This document shows positions 19,318 through 30,315 of a stretch of 64,000 nt of DNA, piece by piece. The stretch is from Agapetus fuscipes (Eukaryota; Arthropoda; Insecta; Trichoptera; Glossosomatidae), in the NCBI GenBank assembly GCA_951799405.1, contig OX637363.1, positions 1,240,001 to 1,304,000 of the forward strand, read 5' to 3'. The notes under the pieces were generated by a model. The model was given only the letters and a program-made list of their open reading frames with translations, made no database searches and was not told the DNA's origin. The translations under genes and the position numbers were made by a program. Numbering within the stretch: position 1 is the stretch's first letter; every line of letters begins with the position of its first letter.

Positions 19318-19672
19318 CATAATATAATAATATTAGGATGATTTATCTAGTGAGCGCTGTTTTTGTGTGTATCACACCTCAAGAGCCCTCTGCGAGCTTG
19401 GTCGTCGCTGTACTAAGCGACAATTCTCAAGCAAGACCCAGTTGTTGCAAGGTTGGATGGACCTGTCAGTGACCGGTCTTTGGTAAAGGTTTATGAATTT
19501 TTCAACCCAGCGAAAAGCACATTTGGAAATATAAACGGTATATTTTTGTGCTCCGCCGGGATTCGAATCCACAACCTTCTATTTGCGAGTCCGAAGTGTT
19601 GCCACTGGACTACGGACCGGTCCAAGAAATGCCAACAACACGCGGTGTAGGTACCTAGCGGTCACCCATCCT
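19318..19672 (-). repeat. SINE-5SA copy (truncated 5S head + SINE-A)
   Basis: Reverse strand: 5S rRNA 3' part (19672-19631, GGATGGGTGACCGC and CGCGTGTTGTTGGC), then 9 bp, then the SINE-A head GGACCGGTCCGTAGTCCAGT, body and full tail to the (ATT)n stretch at 19320-19335. The 5S part has an inserted GTAGGTACCTA. Confidence 0.85.
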
Positions 19673-19674
19673 TT

Positions 19675-19890
19675 CTTAAAATGTAGCTATCACCTTTAGC
19701 CCCACCACCATCCTTTCAGGAGCAGGCCCTGATTAAGGGCGGTTCTAGCTATGCGATCGCGCCAGGACTCGACATAATATTTTACTCACCGAATTTCGCC
19801 AGTAAATATTTTTACCTAATGATTTTCAAGATAGCGTCGTCTTCACTCACTACAGCTCTTCTTTTTTAATGTAAGGATACATCAAAATTG
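19675..19890. other. No feature recognised
   Basis: Unique-looking DNA between repeats. Confidence 0.35.
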
Positions 19891-19892
19891 TT

Positions 19893-20105
19893 GCAAGAAA
19901 GAGCAAGGGTTCGATCCCCACCGAGGGTGTCTTAATTTCAAACTCAAAATAAATACCGCCAAAGTGTATACAGCCTGCACAAGAAATGAGAACCAGCCCG
20001 CCCCCCCTAACCTGTAAAATAAATAGGTTCCGAATCACCTCATGCGAGCCCTTCGGGGATAACGCAGGCAATAAGTTACACTATATGTGTAGCTTGGTTG
20101 CGGTT
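19893..20105 (+). repeat. SINE-B copy, 5'-truncated
   Basis: Starts inside the head (GGTTCGATCCCCACCGAGGG B box) and runs to GTGTAGCTTGGTTGCG, with an internal deletion. Confidence 0.78.
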
Positions 20106-20410
20106 GCGTTTTAAACTTGGTTTCTACAGCATGTTCATAAATATTGTTTGTTTTTGGTCGTGTGGTATATGCGTATGAAGGTGTTTCGGTCGGTTGCCCA
20201 CCTCCAGTCAATGTTCTCCGCTTGCTTCTACTGGTTGCTTACAAGTCGAGCGCCGTTTCGCGTCGCTGGGTGATCAGCGGTGCCGCTTGCTGACTACAAT
20301 GATGAGGGTTCGTAACCTGAACGAGATAATCACTCCACACAGAAACTTCTTCTTCTTCTTATACAGCCATCTCCATCCACTGCTGGACTCTCCATCCATC
20401 TCTGATGATG
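20106..20410. other. No gene recognised
   Basis: Mixed DNA with a CTTCTTCTTCTTA stretch at 20349. 20410-20466 is a CR1-like 3' scrap (TTTCGTGATGTAGTCACTCC). Confidence 0.4.
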
Positions 20411-20467
20411 ATTTCTTTATAGAGCCGTTTCGTGATGTAGTCACTCCAAGGGCGCTTGGGCAAATCT

Positions 20468-20645
20468 AAATCTTAGTTCAAAGATATGTATCATTTGAGA
20501 TTCATATTTAATGCATTACCACAAGACACGCATAATTTCATCCTAACACATGCCGCATGTGGACCTCCAATATAAAACCCCAATCTGAAATTAGCATAAG
20601 CCCTGCAACTCTTGCCGACCTTCCCTGAAACAGGGGTGACATTGG
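20468..20645 (-). repeat. Rep1 copy, 5'-truncated
   Basis: Reverse-strand Rep1 from ATCTAAATCTTAG to CAGGGGTGACATTGGCC, then directly a CR1-like scrap and SINE-B head. Confidence 0.75.
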
Positions 20646-20684
20646 CCAGCAATTTGCTTGTCTTCAGTGCATTCCGGAACTTAG

Positions 20685-20775
20685 GGAAATCATTTCTGAC
20701 ACCCTGCGCGGGATTCGAACCCGAGCTCACGGCATGGAATGCAAGCACTCTACCAACTGAGCTATCGACCGGCAA
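20685..20775 (-). repeat. SINE-B head fragment joined to CR1-like LINE
   Basis: Reverse strand CGATAGCTCAGTTGGTAGAG and GGTTCGAATCCCGC. The junction to the LINE 3' end at 20776 is the same as at 30315. Confidence 0.8.
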
Positions 20776-21200
20776 TAAAATGGAAGTATTGACTCGGCAT
20801 TCAGAGTTGATGATTTATTTACAGCGCCGTTTCGTGATGTAGTCACTCCAAGGGCGCTTGTGCAAATGATGCCAGAAATTTGCTGGTCTTCAGTGCATTC
20901 CGGAACTTTCCATGGTTCTTTAGCTCTCTCACATGATGTGGCAGGTGGTTCCAGGCCAGAGGACCAGCAACTGCAAATGCACGCACGCTCTCCAAACATT
21001 GTGTTTACTCTTCTTATCGGTTCTGCTATCTTTGATTTGGCTCCAGTTTTAGCCAAGCGCAGTGTGACTGGTTTGATTAGATCAGCGAGATATTTGGGTG
21101 TTTTTCCAAATAGAGCTTTGTGGACCATCGTGCACACTTTAAACTCGAAGCGCTCCGGGATACGGAGCCAGTGAAGCTTCTGGAGAAGAGGAGTAAAATA
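20776..21200 (-). pseudogene. CR1-like LINE C-terminus and 3' UTR
   Basis: Reverse strand encodes LQKLHWLRIPERFEFKVC and FGKTPKYLADLI; then the RVNTMFGERAC region and a frameshift in the AP-WN-LP part. The 3' UTR ends GGCGCTGTAAATAAATCATC. Confidence 0.82.
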
Positions 21201-21334
21201 AGTAAATATTGACTGACCAGTAATCATGCATTGACGACCAATTGTAGCCTATTCAATTGACATTTTAGTTGGCCTACATTTAAGCTATTTGCAGTAGTCT
21301 ATTTTTGACACCACAAATGCATTTACGAAGGCTT

Positions 21335-21490
21335 CCTTGCATCCATCTCTGTCTTGCGCTTTCTAAATCTCGTGGAAGGTCTCCCTTCTCTTATCTTCTC
21401 GAGGTCTCCACTCTACCAATCTCTTCGTCCATCTCTGGTCTGCGGATCTAGTAGTATGCCCCGCAAAGGACCATTTTAGCTTTGCCACTC
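21335..21490 (-). pseudogene. Non-LTR C-terminal scrap (RWTKRLVEWRP type)
   Basis: Reverse strand encodes a stretch like GHTTRSADQRWTKRLVEWRP followed by EDKRRET, a recognisable piece of an insect endonuclease-reverse transcriptase C-terminus. Not LINE-X or LINE-Y. Confidence 0.6.
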
Positions 21491-21574
21491 TCTCTACGAC
21501 ATCGGTTACTCCCTACCTTATCCGTAGCTCTGTGTTCCTTATTCTGTCGGAGAGTCTTACGTTACCAAATACTG

Positions 21575-21895
21575 TCGCATAACTCCGCTCTAGAGCGACT
21601 CCACTGGCTGAGGTTTCCTCAACGCGTCAAATTTAAACTTGGCCTTATCACATACAAAGCTCTCCATGATGCAGCTCCTCTCTACATCCAAGAGCTAATT
21701 GTTCCAAAAGTCCTGGGCTCAAGGAAGCAAACACTGAGATCAGCAGAGAGCGGAACGGAAACCCTGCTTAATGAATCTAGTAGGAAAATTGCCACTGTTT
21801 TCGGAGACCGTGCTTTTGCGGTGGCTGGCCTTGCGACCTGGAATCAACTGCCACCAGAAATCCGGAGGTCCAGGACGATTGATAATAATTCGTTG
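21575..21895 (+). pseudogene. CR1-like LINE C-terminus
   Basis: Open frame: LERLHWLRFPQRVKFKLGLI, PLYIQELIVP, VFGDRAFAVAGLATWNQLPP. 5'-truncated. Cut at its 3' end by Rep1 (21893). Confidence 0.85.
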
Positions 21896-22130
21896 ACTTA
21901 TAGATTGGTATGAGGCTGACCACCCATACTGTAAAAAATGGTTCACGTTGCCAATGTCGCCCCTGTTTCAGGTAAGGTTGGCAAAGTTGCAGGGCTTATG
22001 TTGATTTGAGGTTTGGATTTTATTTGCAAGTACACATTCAGCATTTGTAAGCGCGAACTACAGATGTTTGTGTGGCATATGCATTTGATATGAGCTTTAA
22101 ATGTTAATATATCTTGGCAACTTAGATTAT
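21893..22130 (+). repeat. Rep1 copy
   Basis: TTGACTTATAGATTGGTATG to GGCAACTTAGATTATTATAA. Confidence 0.86.
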
Positions 22131-22470
22131 TATAAGTATTATTATTCTGCTTAATATTATTATGTCCTCATCCTGAAAACATACAATGATATATACGAAT
22201 ATAATTATTTAATTTCTTTATCGTGTTTTTTTTTTTCATTTCCGTCGTAACAAGTGTAACTGAAGGATTGTTAAAAATAATATTTTTTATTTCGTATGTA
22301 AACATAAAATACTGCCATCTGTAGTGAGACGATCAAACTTGAATGTGAAACAGCGCTACTATGGAAACGCGTTTTGTTTTCACTACTCCCCCATAGGTGG
22401 CAAACATACATATAATATAATCTTTTCTACACAATCGTAATGTAATACTTACCTAAATACCGTACAAGTT
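22131..22470. other. AT-rich DNA, nothing recognised
   Basis: Contains CTGCCATCTGTAGTGAG and AGGTGGCAAACATAC. No ORF. Confidence 0.35.
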
Positions 22471-22474
22471 AGCG

Positions 22475-22582
22475 CTTGCACATGGCGCATGTGGACCTAC
22501 AACATAAAAACCTAAATCTCAAATGGACATACACCCTGCAACTCTTGCCGACCTTCCCCGAAATAGGGGTGACATTGGTTAA
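22475..22582 (-). repeat. Rep1 fragment
   Basis: Middle part on the minus strand, cut by SINE-B at 22583. Confidence 0.75.
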
Positions 22583-22890
22583 GTCCGGTCGATAGCTCAG
22601 TTAGTAGAGCGCTTGCATTCCATGCCGTGAGCTCGGGTTCGAATCCCACCGAGGGTGTCAGAAATGATTTCCCGTTTCGGTGTCTATTTCAAACCTAAAA
22701 TAAATACCGGCAAGGTGTACTCAGCCTTCAGAAGAAATGAGTACCAGCCCCCTCGGAGCTGGGAAAACCCCCACTTCAAATGAAGTGGTTGGCGTAAGGC
22801 CGGCCCCTTTACCTGTAAAAATAAATAGGTTCAACTCGCCACATGCGAGAACGCGGCAAGAAGTTTCACTATATCTGTAGCTTTTTTTTT
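22583..22890 (+). repeat. SINE-B copy, full length
   Basis: Head CCGGTCGATAGCTCAGTTAG, B box GGTTCGAATCCC, full body and tail to CTATATCTGTAGC with a T-run. Confidence 0.9.
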
Positions 22891-22894
22891 TTAA

Positions 22895-23330
22895 TATTGC
22901 AGTGTTTTTGGGGTTTGAAAAGTCTCTAGAAAAGTCTTCTTTCAGGATCTTTATTTGCACTTAATTTATTTTACAATTTCTATTTATTTTTAACACATTT
23001 GGTAACACAAATTTATTTTCACATTTTAATATCGCTTACACTCTTCAAATCAAAGGCAACTATCTCACTGGCTTAGCGCACTCACTTCTACGCCTTATAT
23101 ACTTCACAGCAGAACTCTCCAGTGACTAATTTTTCCAGCGCATTCGCGAATATTCTACTAAATTCAAGAGTACAAAAGGATCATTTAATTTCTAGATTTC
23201 TTAGGTCTATAATTATTGCTACCTACGGTGTACACCTATATTAATCTACTTTTGACATATAGCCGTAATAACTATTACTACCTACGATGTACACATATAT
23301 TAATCTACTATTTACATTACAATAAAATTG
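22895..23330. repeat. LTR-like AT-rich block with internal duplication
   Basis: Two ~43-bp direct repeats, CTACCTACGGTGTACACCTA at 23219 and CTACCTACGATGTACACATA at 23279, each followed by TATTAATCTACT. The style resembles an LTR, but I cannot fix TG..CA ends with a TSD. Confidence 0.4.
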
Positions 23331-23640
23331 GTGGTCAGCCTCATACCAGCCTGTAAGTGAAGAGATGTATTATTCTGTTATTCCTAGTAAAACGGCGCTA
23401 CCAAATAACTGATCCCCAGTTATTATCTGGAACTTAATTAATATTTTACTTAGATCCAGTAAAGCAATATAATAATATGCAGGTGCAGTCACCCTATACT
23501 TATATGTGTGTTTTGTAATGAAATCGATTTTGAAGCCAAAGTTTCGTTTTTGGATCAGAGAGATCTTTTTAAACGTGGGAGAAAAGGGCGCTCCAGTGCA
23601 GGAGACGCCAACCATCAACATTTTAATGAAGCGCGTTTTA
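23331..23640. other. Rep1 scrap then unrecognised DNA
   Basis: 23331-23362 is the 5' end of Rep1 on the minus strand. The rest shows no feature. Confidence 0.45.
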
Positions 23641-23830
23641 ATATTGCCAAAGTCACCCCTGTGCCAGGAAAGGTAGGCAAAAGTTGCAGGGTTACTGTTA
23701 ATTTGAGATTTGTATTTTAATTTGTAAGTGCACAGTCAGCATTTGTAAGCGCGAACTTACACGTGTTTGTTTGTGGGCATGCATTTGATATGAGCTTGGA
23801 ATGTTTACATATCCTTGCAACTTGATTAAA
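23641..23830 (+). repeat. Rep1 copy, 5'-truncated
   Basis: ATTGCCAAAGTCACCCCTGT to CTTGCAACTTGATTAAAT. Confidence 0.82.
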
Positions 23831-23854
23831 TAGATATAGTGTTTCATAGTCAAG

Positions 23855-24208
23855 ACCGGTCCGTAGTCTAGTGGTAACACTTCGGACTCGTAAAGGGAAG
23901 GTTATGGGTTCAAATCCCGGCGGAGCACAAAAAATATAGGTAGGTACCATTTATATTTTCAAATTTGCTGTTCGCTGGGTTGAAAAATTCATAAATCTTT
24001 TCCAAAGACCGGTCATCAAGAAGTCCACCCAACCTGACAGCAACTGGGTCTTGCTTGAGAATTGGCGTTTTGTAACGACGATCAAGCTCATATAAAGTCC
24101 GGTCGATAGCTCAGTTGGTAGAGTGCTTACATTTTATGCCGAGAGCTCGGGTTCGAGTCCCGCCGCGCCGTGAGTATCAGAAATGATTTCCCTTTTCGAT
24201 GTTTACCG
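23855..24208 (+). repeat. SINE-AB composite, 3'-truncated
   Basis: A-head GGTCCGTAGTCTAGTGGTAA, A-body, junction at AAGCTCATATAAAGTCCGGT (24088), then B-head with both boxes, broken off after TTTCCCTTTTCGATGTTTA. Confidence 0.83.
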
Positions 24209-24860
24209 TCCTCAAACGCCCTTGAGTTTTGAGCGCTATATATACCTAGTGTTATGGTTTGCTCTCCATTCTCGAAATCCAAATAAAAGGCATGTCTCAC
24301 ATAAACAGTACAATGAAAGTATAAATTAAGGATTAAAGATTTGAGCACATACTGTCGTGACACACAAGGCAAAAAATGATTAGTTTTTGCATTGTGTGTC
24401 ACAACATCTTGTGTTCAATACTTTTCCCTCTGTCTGGTAGATGAGAGCCGTGAGACAGAAATATGTTTGTCCCTTTCTACTTTGACGTGATTTGGTAACT
24501 AAAAGTTTTGCACGCAAAAATGATTTTTGGTGTCATTTATTTTGACTAATAATGTTACATTGCCTCAAATTATACTATATGTGTACAGATCTGGGATGGC
24601 GATGTCCCTTTCACAAATTTCTATTGCACAGGGTTACTCCTCGTTCACCGAAAACTAATTTAAAAAAAGAGTTTCATATTTTCTACATTATTAGAAATCT
24701 TACCAATTATTTAATGTTTTAAAATTGTAATTTAAGCAACGCCCTAAATGACTATAACATGAGTTCTCAATATTTTTCGGGTGGCGATTTGTTTCCAGTC
24801 GTTATTCCACTAGGGGTGGCCAGTACCTCTGTAGATATATTTCCACTTTATTTATTTGTT
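24209..24860. other. No gene; LINE-X 3' scrap
   Basis: 24790-24845 matches the LINE-X 3' end on the minus strand (CCACTAGGGGTGGCCAG). A local inverted repeat GTGTCGTGACACACAA-type lies at 24350-24405. The rest is unrecognised. Confidence 0.4.
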
Positions 24861-24861
24861 C

Positions 24862-24995
24862 ATTTTCTAGTTTGGTTTTTATTTGTAAGTTCACATTCAG
24901 CATTTGTAAGCGCGAACTAACACGTGTTTGTGGGCATGCATTTGATACGAGTTTTGATTGTTAATTTAGCTTTGCAACTTCGATTATAGATTATT
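24862..24995 (+). repeat. Rep1 3' half
   Basis: TTTGTAAGTTCACATTCAGC to TTTGCAACTTCGATTATAG. Followed at 25005-25065 by another minus-strand LINE-X 3' scrap (GTAACTGTAACTCTGTC). Confidence 0.75.
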
Positions 24996-25094
24996 ACAGA
25001 CTGTAACTGTAACTCTGTCACCATTCCGCTAGGGGTGGCCAGAGCCTCTGCAGAGTTGCCTCATTTTCAATATCGACGGACTTTGGTCGTTTTT

Positions 25095-25325
25095 AATATA
25101 GCTTATTCGATCTCTATTACAAAGATGTATTGACATTCAAGGCTTATTCATATTTAATGCACGCCTATAATATGCAGGCAAATCTAAATTCACGCTTACA
25201 CATGTTGCATGTGTACCTACATACATTTTTTTTTTACTTTCTCTGAAATAGCGGTGACATTGGCAAGTAAAAACATTTTTTACAGCATGGGTGGTCAGCC
25301 ACATGCCAACCTACAAGTTAAAGAA
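25095..25325 (-). repeat. Rep1 copy
   Basis: Reverse-strand, degraded tail, clear 5' part ACCACCCATGCTGTAAAAAA. Confidence 0.75.
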
Positions 25326-25344
25326 CACAAATATATGATCAACT

Positions 25345-25805
25345 CAACTTAACTAAACTACACATATAGTGAAGCTTCTTGCCGCGTTATTGTCTATCCA
25401 GACAAATTTGGTTGGTGAAGACAATTTTAATTCACAAAACTATTTATAAAAAAGAATGGTTCAACTTCAAAACTATCGATATATATTTTTTTAAATCAAG
25501 AAAAAACCCCAGATTGCGACCCTGGTGCGTGAGCCAATGGATTCACACACACACGTCAAAATCGGGTGTTGTATGCGTAAGCTCGCGCGCCGGAAATTTC
25601 TTAGACAATGGGACGTGCTCTCAGCTCTGCATCTCAAGCTCGAATGTCGTTGAAACGAAATAAACAGCCGCTTTTATTCTGTAGCTTTTCGCCTAACAAA
25701 ATTGTATGGAATTTTCGGAGCTGTTTTTTTATTGTATTTTGTTAAATTAACATGCATTATCACGAAAAAAAAATTCGGTCAACTTTGAGTTTGATTAATA
25801 AACTT
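25345..25805. other. No gene recognised; SINE-B tail scrap at the left edge
   Basis: 25347-25390 is a minus-strand SINE-B tail. A CG-richer patch at 25500-25640 is unexplained. Confidence 0.35.
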
Positions 25806-25809
25806 ACTA

Positions 25810-26065
25810 TTCATATATATTTTTTGTATACTTTCATTCATAAAATTCAAGTTATTCATTGAACCCAGATAGCATTATTTCGTAATATTTCATAAGTTTG
25901 TGTACATTTTGACAGAATTCAAATAACTTTTATCATTTTTGGAAACGGTCAATCTGTTAAGTATACATTTCTTTATTTTATTCTGACAGTAACAGATTTA
26001 AAAAAAAAGTAAACATAGTGGACATTTAAAACCCAGAACACCGTTTTGGACGTATTCGCTCTATG
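25810..26065. repeat. Interspersed repeat R25, copy 1
   Basis: About 250 bp highly similar to 48495-48745, with shared words such as CCCAGATAGCATTATTTCGT. Non-coding and unclassified. Both copies end at the word GCTCTATGG. Confidence 0.8.
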
Positions 26066-26082
26066 GGGTCTTAAATAAAAGA

Positions 26083-26300
26083 ACCGGCCAGGTTTACTCA
26101 GCCTTCACAAAATGAGTACCAGCCCCCTCAGGAGCTGGGAAACCCCCAACTTCACTGAAGTGGTTGGTTGGTCGGTGTAACAGGTAACCTGTAAAAATAA
26201 ATAGTTTCACTCGCCATATGCGACTCTTTCGGGGATGACGCGGCAAGAAGTTACACTATATGTGTAGCTTAGTAGCGCTTTGCGTTGCGTTTTTATAACG
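26083..26300 (+). repeat. SINE-B body, headless
   Basis: AACCGGCCAGGTTTACTCAG to TGTGTAGCTTAGTAGCG. Confidence 0.8.
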
Positions 26301-27185
26301 CCCACTGTTTGAAAACAAAACATTCCAAATTTGGTGACTGGTGTCCTTAGCAACCAAAATCAAAATATTGGCTTGAATGACGTCGTAATTTCTTGTGGCT
26401 TTTTGTCCCTCCAAAAATGATGTTAAGAAGTTCCCTACCCCTGAGTTTCCTCCAGTCTGTTGATGGTTTTTATTTGTACCCACGCTGCGTGTTTTTGTTT
26501 TATTTGGGCATCCCTGTAAGTGGCGGTCACTACCTAGGATGGTACCTACCTACCCTGCCTACCCACAGCCAACCCGGCTCATCCCAAATATGAATACGTA
26601 TATGGGAAACTTTAGTGTTCCCTGAGTAGTGAGAACGGTACCCCGCGAGTAAACAACACACAGCCTTGTAGTCTCACCACCAACCTCCAGGATTCTCTGT
26701 CTCAGTCCATGGTCCACTGACACCTAGGATTTCCTCATTTATGCAGGACATAAAACCCATCATGTCTCTCCTGTATTGCAGCGTCTTCACTGGCTGCGTG
26801 TCCCGGAGGCGTCTTTCCTTTCTACCCCCCGTTTCGACAGACGACACACACTAAAAATGTTTCTTACACTTTATGGCCTTTGTAAAGAAGTGACATTAAT
26901 GGAAAAAATCACACGTGTTTATTGACTTTTTATCTAAATTTTAAAGTTAAAATATTTTATAAAACTTAAAAAATGACGCTACAAAAAAATATTTAAAAAA
27001 ACACGTTTTTGTTCACATTTTTTTCTTATAATTTTGTTGTTTAATATTTTGGACATATTTTTTTTCTTCATAATTATAGAATGATACAATGTCTAGAGAG
27101 TGTTTGAAAAATATCTAAGGTAATGTGAACAGTTTTCGAGATAATATGAAAAAACTGAAACTTGATAATTAATTTAATGTGCGCG
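26301..27185. other. No gene; CR1-like scrap
   Basis: 26765-26815 encodes LQRLHWLRVPEA-like CR1 sequence. The flanks are AT-rich and unrecognised. Confidence 0.4.
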
Positions 27186-27189
27186 GCAG

Positions 27190-27560
27190 TACTTCAGCGT
27201 GAATTGTCGCCGAACCCACAGTAAGAAGGGAAACACGCCAGATGAGCGGCCTCGTCTTATTTGACTGAACTGTGTGAGGTTGAGGAGATTGTTGGTAAGC
27301 GGTGCACCCTTCACTCAGCGAGAGGTGATGCTATCAACAGGCTGGAAATGCCGCCTCGACGGAGCAGAACGGGCTTTGGGGATATGTAGGGCGTTTGGCT
27401 CAGCGGGACCGTTGTGCTGGAACCAGCTACCTCTGAAGCTGAGGACGGAGACCGGTGAAAAACGTTTCAAGAAGGAGTTGAAGACTAATGTTTTCCAAGA
27501 AGCAAGTGAAGGATGGGCGCTCTTGGGGTGGCTGGAGCCGCTAAACGGCGCCCAAAAGAG
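27190..27560 (+). pseudogene. CR1-like LINE C-terminus
   Basis: Encodes FGSAGPLCWNQLPLKLRTET and RFKKELKTNVF, then 3' sequence AAACGGCGCCCAAAAGAG. The 5' part (27225 on) is shared with 40915-41235. Confidence 0.82.
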
Positions 27561-27561
27561 A

Positions 27562-27640
27562 AAAATGTTGATGATTTATTTAGTGAGCGCTGTTTTTGTG
27601 TGTATCACACCTCAAGAGCACTCTGCGAGTTTTGGTTAAG
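27562..27640 (-). repeat. SINE-A tail fragment
   Basis: Reverse complement of CTCTTGAGGTGTGATACACA..CAGCGCTCACTAAATAAATC. It abuts the CR1-like 3' end. Confidence 0.7.
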
Positions 27641-28075
27641 TAAACTATTTTTTACAGTGTAGATGGTCAGCCTCATACCTAAGCCAAGGGAGTACCTTCC
27701 TTTTTACTCTGGTGCCTAGTCGTTTAGAACCAAAGGTGGTAATAAAGAATATTTTTCGTAGATGTTATAAAAATATGAAAAATACAAGAAATCATTTTCA
27801 AATCATTTCCTTGTCTATATAATATATAATCTAAGTTGCAAAGCTATATTACATTTAAGATTAATATTGAATGTATTCCCACAAGCAGACACGTATAAGT
27901 TCGCGCTTAAACATGCCGCATGTGAACCTGCAACATAAAAACCCAAATCTCAAATGGGCATACACCCTGCAACTCTTGCCGTCCTTCCTTGAAACAGCGG
28001 TAACATTGGCAAAGTGAACCATTTGTCTCAGCATGGGTGGTCAGCCGCATACCAACCTATACATAAGTCAAGGCA
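27641..28075 (-). repeat. Rep1 scrap and full Rep1 copy
   Basis: 27641-27680 is a 5' scrap; 27820-28075 is a full reverse-strand Rep1 ending TTGACTTATGTATAGGTTGG. 27690-27815 is unrecognised. Confidence 0.8.
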
Positions 28076-28345
28076 CATTTTCGGAACATTTATAACATTT
28101 ACGGAAGTTGCCGCTTTTGGTTCTATACGACCCATTTCTGATTCGAACCCAAGGCTCTCGTTAGGCAATGATTGCTCTGCACCAGGCGCATTTCATTCCT
28201 TGAATGAGCTGGTGGCGTCTACCTGAATGGAAGGCTCCCTAATGACCTTGGATGAAAAAAAAACAACAGCAAGTATGTACCTCTGCATCGCCAAATTCGC
28301 ACGCCATCCGAAAACCTGAAATAACATAACAATATTATAATTGCT
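28076..28345. other. No feature recognised
   Basis: Unique-looking DNA. Confidence 0.35.
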
Positions 28346-28346
28346 G

Positions 28347-28577
28347 GATAACCGGTCCGTAGTCTAGTGTTTAACACTTCTAACTCGTAAATGGAAAGCA
28401 GTGTATTCTATTCCCGGCGGAGCACAAAAAAATATTGAGAAAATCATCGTCCCAATTTTGCAGCAACTGGGTCTCGCTTGAGACTGGAAGGTTCCTATAG
28501 CGACGAACAAGCTCGTAGAGGGCTACTCAGGTGTGTTTCACACGAAAACAGCGCTGGCCAAATAAATTATCCCATTA
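28347..28577 (+). repeat. SINE-A copy with internal deletion
   Basis: Head GGTCCGTAGTCTAGTGTTTA, decayed B box, shortened body and the tail CAGCGCTGGCCAAATAAATT. The Harbinger-like MITE follows directly. Confidence 0.8.
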
Positions 28578-28822
28578 GGGGCTGCCCATATATTACGTCA
28601 TTCGCATTAAGGGGGGGGAGTCTGGTCTGCGGATGATGGCAAATGATGTACGAGTACCAAAAGTGACGTCGTTCTTGTAAATACCAATTTCTACAAAATA
28701 TACAAAATATTATGTAAGTAATATAACATTATTAATTATTAAGCTCATCCATTATTACAGCAAGAGGGGGGGGGGGGGTCGAAAATCGGTCAAAATCGAT
28801 GACGTAATTTATGGACGGCCCC
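28578..28822. mobile_element. PIF/Harbinger-like MITE, 245 bp
   Basis: Ends GGGGCTGCCCATATATTACG and its partner TTTATGGACGGCCCC with TGACGTAA inside form a ~25-bp TIR. TTA duplicated at 28575-28577 and 28823-28825. A 3-bp TTA TSD with G-rich ends fits PIF/Harbinger. Contains G-runs and no transposase. Confidence 0.82.
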
Positions 28823-28825
28823 TTA

Positions 28826-29170
28826 GTGCCTGTGTCTATATTTTCATTCCATAGGAAAGGGTTTTATATTATCTTTTATACTGAGGGTTGTTGCCATTGT
28901 GGAAGCCATAATTCTCCTGCAGTTCTCCAATCACCGAGGTGCCTGCTGCCGTCTTCTCTTGATCAGTCCACTGGTGGATCTTTCTCTCGCATCTCTTCCC
29001 CTCTAGGCTCTAGGCAACCAATCACAACCGGCAGTTCCAGGCCTTACACATGAATTTAAAACAATAAATAATTTCAGGGCAGCCGGCATATAGTGTACTA
29101 TGCTGGTATGTAATTAACATGGTATATCAACAGTATGAAAGTGATAAATAACCTGTGGCTCGCGTGCCCC
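28826..29170. other. No gene recognised
   Basis: Open frame of 80 codons at 28811-29053 crosses the MITE edge and is not credible. Confidence 0.35.
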
Positions 29171-29173
29171 GGC

Positions 29174-29722
29174 CGCGTGTTCCCATTCCACAACGCAAAA
29201 GGAATGTTCACTCACACATGCACACGGAAGTATTGCAGATGAGTGAACCTAGCTGAAAACCAACTGTTATCAAATAGCTATATACTGGCACACAAGCAAT
29301 TTAATGCACATACACAGTTATGAGTGTTGAAAATTGATAAATAAGACAGCTGGATTACATTTAATGAAAAGTTTTTTTTATTTAATTTCTCATCTTCATC
29401 TATTGAATTTCTTATAAAACGTAAGTATTTTTCTTTTTTTAAAATTAATTTGTTATTTTATCCTCGAGTACTTTCGACTGTCGTCATTTTCAAGAGTCAT
29501 TTATATAGAAATTAAATAAAAAAACTTTTCATTAAATGTAATCAAGCTGTCTTATTTATCAATTTTCAACACTCATAACTGTGTATGTGCATTAAATTGC
29601 TTGTGTGCCAGTATATAGCTATTTGATAACAGTTGGTTTTCAGCTAGGTTCACTCATCTGCAATACTTCCGTGTGCATGTGTGAGTGAACATTCCTTTTG
29701 CGTTGTGGAATGGGAACACGCG
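29174..29722. repeat. Large palindrome with ~216-bp arms
   Basis: Left arm 29174-29390 and right arm 29507-29722 are near-perfect complements (few mismatches, for example GACAGCTGGATTAC versus the complement of GTAATCAAGCTGTC). The spacer is 116 bp. No ORF. Confidence 0.9.
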
Positions 29723-29990
29723 CCCCGGCCTGTATGGAGATGTGCCCCGGGCCAGGATGCCGGCCTCGCTCGACTAAAAAATACAGTAGCCGGCCAAACA
29801 CAAATTAGTATAATGATAAAACTCCACATTATCTCACATCGCCCCAGAGAAATATCTCTGCCTTCCTTCTGAAAAAAACACGCGTTTATTCATATTTATG
29901 AGGTGTGCTCCCTTTTTTATGGTTTTTGTATTTAAAAAGTTGGAAGCCACTGTTTTACCTCCAAACATGTGAAACATAATATCAAAAAAA
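29723..29990. other. No feature recognised
   Basis: Right flank of the palindrome. Confidence 0.35.
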
Positions 29991-29996
29991 ACTAAC

Positions 29997-30315
29997 TAAG
30001 CTACACATGTAGTGTAACTTCTTGCCGCGTTATCCCCGAAGGGCTAGCATGTGGCGAGTTGAACCTATTTATTTTTACAGGTAAGGGAGCCGGCCTTACG
30101 CCAACCATATTAATTGAAGTGGGGGGTTCCCAGCTCCCGAGAGGGCTGGTACTCATTTCTTGTGAGGGCTGAGTAAACCTTGCCGCTATTTTATTTTGGG
30201 GTTTGAAATAAACACCGAAACGGGAAATCATTTCTGACACCCTGCGCGGGATTCGAACCCGAGCTCGCACGGCATGGAATGCAAGCACTCTACCAACTGA
30301 GCTATCGACCGGCAA
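29997..30315 (-). repeat. SINE-B copy, full length
   Basis: Reverse-strand, head CGATAGCTCAGTTGGTAGAG and B box GGTTCGAATCCCGC, complete tail. Confidence 0.9.

Noticed and set aside
22895..23330. Second solo LTR
   Set aside because: LTR-like composition and an internal duplication, but no TG..CA ends with matching TSD could be fixed.
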